64,000 nucleotides of DNA from Puccinia triticina (Eukaryota; Basidiomycota; Pucciniomycetes; Pucciniales; Pucciniaceae). This document shows positions 59,101 to 64,000 of this stretch, one piece after another; position 1 is the stretch's first letter, and every line of letters starts with the position of its first letter. The position numbers and the translations under genes were made by a program. The stretch covers positions 7,874,001-7,938,000 of the forward strand of contig NC_070562.1 of assembly GCF_026914185.1 (NCBI RefSeq), written 5' to 3'. The notes beneath the pieces are model-generated. The model searched no databases. It was not told the DNA's origin and saw only the letters and a list, made by a program, of their open reading frames with translations.

Positions 59101-60973
59101 ACGGGTGTCGTTCACGGGCGACGACTGGGCCATCCGGCCCCCGATCGACGCGGTGTACGAGAACCTGGAAGACTTCTTCCCGCACCACGACCTGGACAAG
59201 CCGATCGACATCGGGCTCGATCTGCCCGAGCTGCACTCGCCCTCCAGTCCTGCCGCCACGACGACGACGACGACGACAACGACGCCCATCGTGCCCACCA
59301 CGCCCGTCTCCTCGTCCGCCACGCAGAGCGCATCTTCCATCGCGAGACTTAAAGGACGGACACGGTCGATCCGCGTCGTCGCCCAGGAGAAGAAAAGGCT
59401 GCTCCGCAGGTCCGAGGACAAGGCCCGCGCAGCCTCCCTCAAGCTCCCATCCACTGACCCCTCCTCCCACGCCCCCCGCCACCCCTCCGGACTCGCCGTA
59501 GACCACGACGCTAAAGGCGCCGCCCTCCTCCGCCGCAAGTCGACCAAGCTGTGGGGCGCCAAGATCGAGGAAGTCGTCCCCGGGAACATGATCTCTGTTC
59601 CGGCTATTAATGAGGCGACTACGGGCGACGACGTCAACAACTGTCCGTCCCTTCTCCCCCCTCCCCCCTCCTCTATCTCTCCTCCCATTAACGTGTTTTC
59701 CGTTTTGGTTCAGTTTCATTTAAGTGGGTGAAGGGAGAACTGATCGGGAAAGGGAGTTTCGGGCAAGTGTATCTGGCGCTGAATGCGACGAACGGCGAGA
59801 TGCTGGCAGTCAAGCAGGTCGAATTACCCAAAACTCGCAGTGACCGCGAATGCGAGCGCCAGAAGAGCGTCGTCAATGCGCTGAAATCTGAGATCCATTT
59901 GATGCGGGACTTGGAGCATCCGAACATTGTCCAATACCTCGGTCCGTCTCCTGTCTCTCTCTTCATTCTCTGATCTGCCCTCTGTTGACCTGGAGGGTGA
60001 CGACGCAGGGTTCGAGGAGACCACGGAGTATTTGAGCATCTTCCTCGAGTACGTCCCCGGCGGATCGATCGGGAGGTGTCTCAGAAGACACGGCGCCTTC
60101 GAGCTGAACGTCATCAAGTACTTCACGGCCCAGATCTTGGACGGATTGAAGTACCTGCACGGGCTGCACATCCTGCACCGCGTCAGTCTTCCTCCTCCCC
60201 TACCCTCCCTTTCCTAAAAAAAAAGCTGACACTCTCGAAAAGGGTGGTTAAAAAACAAACAAAAAAGGACTTGAAAGCGGATAATCTGCTGGTAGACTTC
60301 AGCGGCAACTGCAAGATCTCCGACTTCGGCATCTCGAAGAAGTCCGAACACGTGTACGAGGACAACACGCAGATGTCCCTGCAGGGCTCCATCTTTTGGA
60401 TGGCCCCCGAGGTCGTCCACAACCCTGCCAAGAAAGGCTATTCCGCTAAAGTCGATATCTGGAGTCTCGGCTGCGTCGTGCTTGAGATGTTTGCGGGCAG
60501 ACGACCGTGGTCGGACGAGGAGGCGATCCAGGCTATGTTCAAGGTACATCCTCCCCCTTCCCTCTTGATCTTCAGCGATGTCGGGGTCTTGATTGGGCGT
60601 TTCTTTTTGCGCGGGATGTACAGTTGGGCGCCGAGCGACTCCGGCCGCCGGTCCCCCCGGACGTCAAGCTGGGCCGGATGTCGGACCACTTCCTTGCCCA
60701 ATGCTTCATCGTGTACGTCTCTCCTTCCTCTCTTCTCGGATCGTGTGTGTGTGTGTGTGACTCGATGCTGAGAGCGGGTGAGGATGGTTAGGGACCCGGA
60801 GGCCCGGCCGACCGCCGACAGACTCACGGACCATCGCTTCCTCGAGATCGACAACCGGCCGTGGCGGTTCGAGGACTCGGAGCTCTACCGGTCCGTCCTA
60901 ACCCCCCTCCCTCTCTGTCCTTCTCCTCACCCCCCGCCCGCCCGCTCGGCTGCTGATCCGCAGCCATGTTTAG
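56107..60973 (+). CDS. MAP kinase kinase kinase, Bck1/Mkh1 type (1404 aa)
   Basis: Ten exons in phase: 56107-57724, 57793-57981, 58058-58330, 58362-59632, 59725-59941, 60009-60181, 60268-60543, 60624-60712, 60792-60890, 60964-60973. After the start, an RA-like domain (about 33-115, LVTLDIDAAYFVDLSG) matches Bck1 homologues. A long His/Pro/Ser-rich linker with poly-Gln and poly-Thr runs follows, then the conserved DDWAIRPPIDAVYENLEDFFP and LRRKSTKLWGAK blocks. The kinase domain begins WVKGELIGKGSFGQVYLALN (Lys1147), with HR-DLKADN (Asp1248), DFG at 1266 and GSIFWMAPEVV. Bck1 relays Pkc1 signals to the cell-wall-integrity MAPK. The exon 4/5 junction has an alternative acceptor 11-12 nt upstream. 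Coding sequence is strikingly GC-rich. Confidence 0.92.
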
Positions 60974-62662
60974 CTCGATTCGGATGCCCCATTGAAGCCC
61001 CCACCGTCTCCGAGCCGGCTCGCATACCTCCACGCCCTCCTCCTCCGCCCGTCGCCCACCACCGCAGCCCTCTCCTCTCGCCTCCCTCGACCCCCCATCT
61101 CTTCTTCTTCAAAAACGCGCCTCCCCACGCCCCGTCCCCCGCGCATCTGCTGTACTCTTACTTCCCTCCTCCTCTGCCTATGTTCCTTGCCATCCCGCCG
61201 CACATGTCGACGCATGTACTTCGACCTTGTGTAGACACCCATCCCTCCCCCCTCCCAGTGTGTTTCTTGGTCTTAGAGTCATAGATCTCGGTGTACATAG
61301 ATATATAAGTCGAAACGTGTGTGTGTATGTATCACGAAGGCGCGCCTCGTTGCTCCTCCCTCTCTCCCTCTCTCCCTCCTTCCTCCAGGCCCGTGTTCAG
61401 CCTCCCCGGAAAACATACGCGCTCTTCCCCCTTTTTTGTTTTTTTTTCTGTATGTGTTTGCATGGCATATATGTTGTTGGTTTCCGGGCCTTGACGGCGG
61501 TTGTCGGCCGCTTATGTTACATACAGAAGTCTCGGATGTTGTGGGGGGCACGTCCCATGCGTGACGCGTTGCACTCAAAGTAGACGAGCTCTCGAAGAGC
61601 TACAGGCGTATGTAGGACGATGGATCCATGGCGCCCAGACTGCTCGACGCTCAGAGTCAGCCGCCATTCACGGCTGGCCAACAAAGATGATGGACATGTT
61701 GGTGGGTGTGTAGTACCAGATGTTTATGGCTGTTTGACAGGTCTGCCCGGCCATAACCAATTGGGGAACCTCGGTCCATCTCGAGCACGTGTTTTTACCA
61801 ACAAGCTGCATGAGTTCTAGGACGGCCTCTGTCTCAAGCCGCCGGTCCTGTTCGCAATCCGGAACGGACTCTCGAGGACTTCCCGTCACATCTGCTGCAC
61901 CTGCAGATTTTGATTCCTGCTGATATAGGGGGGTAACCTAAATGTTGTGTAATGCTACGCACAAGATCGGTATGAATTGGCTCTAAAACCCAGAAAGGGT
62001 ACACACCAATCGTGGCACAAATGTATGAATTTCTGCTGGAATTCATTTAAATCCTAATGTGGATAACTCATAGGACCCCGCTTTTGGTTGGGTGTTTTGG
62101 GTTGCCCAGGGGAATTTTGCCTCAAAAACATACACACAAAAATATTGAAATCAGCCAAAAAAAGCTATTCACCAAGTTTGCTGAAATCTTGAATTTTTGG
62201 TTACCCACCTCTACAGGGGGTTTCCAGGGTGCTAATTTAAGACTAATTTCCTGATACTTCTTACATGATTTTTTCGACTTGGTGTTGATCTGATTTGTCA
62301 TAAAGTTAAAGGCCATCTAATTTGTTGGGTTGCCTGTGGATAGTGTTGTTTGAGCAACAGGAAGTCCTCGAGTATGGTCACTTTTGAAAGCATGTATTGT
62401 CAATCAGTCCTTCCAGAATAGCATATCCTTGCCGGCTGGCAATATCAAAATATTTTCACAATCTTTCCCCATACGGTTGTCCTGGAGGTGCAATCATCGT
62501 GTTTGCCAATACAAAGCTGCCGGGTGCGCGAAGATCGACCGCGAGGTTAGAACCGTGTGCAGAAGTGTAGACGACTTGGACGGAAGATTGATTGTGATTA
62601 GAGAAGTTTTCTTCAGTTGAGCAAAATTCTTGCTGCAGGAGCGTCAGAGAAGTAAGTAGATT
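60974..62662. other. 3' flank of the MAPKKK gene and spacer
   Basis: C/T-rich 3' UTR-like sequence to about 61500, then unique spacer. Long open frames to 61700 result from GC-rich composition. No repeat was bounded. Confidence 0.4.
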
Positions 62663-63080
62663 TCAGGGGACAGCGGCTTGGGCTGAGGACTTGGATTTAC
62701 GGCGGCGTTTGCTAGGGTCGTCGTGCTTCCGCTTTTTGGAGGTGTGCTGGTCTCGGCTCGGCCCACGTCTTGCACTATTCCGGCGGAGCAAGCAAACCTC
62801 GTCCCTAATTTGGTACAGGCGGTTCTTGGTTTGGTGGGTGTTCCCGCCAATCACGTACGGCAACAAGTCGGGATCGTCCTGAACAGGTTAGGTGCAAATG
62901 TATTCAAAAAGAAAAAAAGAAAAAAAAGTTCGGCAACTCCTGATGTATGTATGCAGTCGTGATCCTGATGAGAGCACTCACCAGGGGAGCAGAAAGGGCC
63001 TTCTGGACCACTTCGTAGGACTTGGCTGGGGACGTGGCGACCAATTGGATATTCAGGGGTGGCGATAGCAGTGATTCCAT
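62663..63080 (-). CDS. small basic protein with nuclear-localisation-like tail (104 aa), unrecognised
   Basis: Exons 63080-62982 and 62878-62663 join in phase over a 103-nt intron (GTGAGT...TTCAG). The N-terminal 65 residues look folded (LNIQLVATSPAKSYEVVQ, DLLPYVIGGNTHQTKNRLYQ). The rest is Lys/Arg-rich (SKKRKHDDPSKRRRKSKS), like a bipartite nuclear signal. I do not recognise the family. It is transcribed away from the phosphoribosyltransferase gene, with 231 bp between start codons. Confidence 0.6.
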
Positions 63081-63311
63081 GGTACATACAGTCGTTATAT
63101 AATGGAATGGGAATGGATCCCGTTCTGTTTTGAATTCGAAGTCAATATTGTCCCAGCCACCTGCAGGGGGGGGGCTCCGGAGCCCCCGTTCAAGGGGCTT
63201 ATATGAATCGGGGGGTAGCGTTTTGTTTCGCATCTTCAAGCCAACTTTTGCGGGCAGCCGTGGATGGCGGAATGCCCCGCGCGAGTGCTGCACCATCGCT
63301 GAGCTTGAGAC

Positions 63312-63964
63312 ATGGCAGACGTGGAATTGTTAAAGAGCAAGTTGACGGTCCAGTCAGTATGATCCCCTACGCTCTCTTGTTATGACTTGATGGCTTGGCT
63401 GACCCCTGCGGGTTGTTATGAAGCCCGGACTTTCCTAAAAAAGTGGGTTCGTTTCTCCAGCAGATCCCTGTGTGATTTCTTTAGTCCAACACACGCCGAA
63501 CGAAGACAAACACATACCCCCCCGAGTTGCACCAGAAACTGATCCGAAAATAACTTTGTTCGCTGCACTTCTTCTGGTTGATCTCGGTCTCATTTCGGTT
63601 TCTTTTGTCAGGGAATAAACTTTCTAGATTTCTTGCCAATTTTACGAGGTAAGCCGTATTGACAATACCCAAGTTTCTTGATGATGATGATGGCTGACCA
63701 GTATGGAATGACTTTAAACCCGAAGACCCGCAGGCTTTTGAGATTTTAATAGCTCATTTTGTTCATCACATCGCCGCAAGCGTCTTGCCCAAGTTGAAAG
63801 AAGAAGGGAAAACGCTGGACGCGATCGTCGGATTGGATGCCCGTGGGTTCCTCTTGGGACCGATCATCGCTCTGAGATTGGGATGTGCGTTCGTTCCTGT
63901 GCGAAAAGCTGGGAAACTCCCTGGAGCGGTTGAAAAAGTCGAATATAGCAAGGAATATGGCACA
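63312..63964 (+). CDS. adenine phosphoribosyltransferase, 5' part (runs off the window)
   Basis: APRT salvages adenine to AMP using PRPP in the cytosol. Exons 63312-63352, 63424-63442, 63612-63648 and 63702-63964 join in phase to 120 residues, with a good donor (GTGCGT) at 63965, so the rest lies beyond the window. Diagnostic segments are HPDFPKK, GINFLDFLPILR, DAIVGLDARGFLLGP and FVPVRKAGKLPG, followed by the EYGT that leads to the PRPP-binding region. Exon 2 is only 19 nt. Confidence 0.92.
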
Positions 63965-64000
63965 GTGCGTCAATGTTTACCCCTCTCCTTTCTTTCTTAA

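Noticed and set aside
59728..59973. Kinase gene starting at GTG 59728
   Set aside because: This is an internal exon of the MAPKKK, continuous in phase with exon 4 across a 92-nt intron.
1..64000. CRISPR array, operon or other prokaryotic features
   Set aside because: No regularly spaced identical repeats with unique spacers; genes are intron-rich and monocistronic. The tandem repeats found have no spacers.

Overview
The window looks like a stretch of a basidiomycete nuclear genome, most likely a rust fungus (Pucciniales). The evidence is intron-dense genes with short GT-AG introns (mostly 55-120 nt), a fungal gene set (choline kinase, U1-C, Ypk1/Gad8 and Bck1 kinases, adenine phosphoribosyltransferase, a heme-thiolate peroxygenase, a thaumatin-like secreted protein), and AT-rich gene-free tracts packed with transposons and MITEs. 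The species is inferred, not shown. No bacterial, organellar or CRISPR features were seen.

Left arm (1-14 kb). This holds the end of an unidentified gene (1-320), two MITEs, choline kinase (+, to 4463), and a satellite-bearing Harbinger-like element (5316-6156). Next come a broken glycopeptide/thaumatin-like gene (-, 6427-7034) and an intact four-exon thaumatin-like gene (+, 8367-9172). A divergent pair of nuclear RNA-related genes follows: an RS-rich protein (-, 9965-11520) and U1 snRNP protein C (+, 11878-12587). Last is a five-exon heme-thiolate peroxygenase (-, 12910-14004) that appears only when exons are joined.

Transposon belt (14-47 kb). Several MITEs with clear terminal inverted repeats are followed by a complete Mutator-like element (23390-28938). 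It has 106-bp inverted repeats, an 8-bp target duplication, a FAR1/MULE-type transposase and an OTU-type protease gene. Both transposase catalytic Asp positions read Asn. A Ty3/Gypsy retrotransposon (34743-44696) has nearly identical LTRs, gag, protease, RT, RNase H and integrase. It also carries two antisense ORFs before the 3' LTR, the first Cys-rich. Pol is broken by four TGA codons. Decayed LTRs of the same family lie on both sides.

Right arm (47.8-64 kb). This holds a 17-exon Ypk1/Gad8-type AGC kinase (+, with 19-nt and 9-nt microexons), an unrecognised two-exon gene (-, 52186-53104), and a ten-exon Bck1-type MAPKKK with an RA-like N-terminus (+, 56107-60973). A small basic protein gene (-, 62663-63080) follows, and the first 120 codons of adenine phosphoribosyltransferase (+, from 63312) run off the edge. 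Ypk1 and Bck1 homologues both act in cell-wall/plasma-membrane stress signalling in other fungi. Here they are neighbours only, and nothing in the sequence shows co-regulation.

Exon boundaries were worked out by hand from splice sites, reading phase and family motifs. Gene ends without phase support are marked uncertain.
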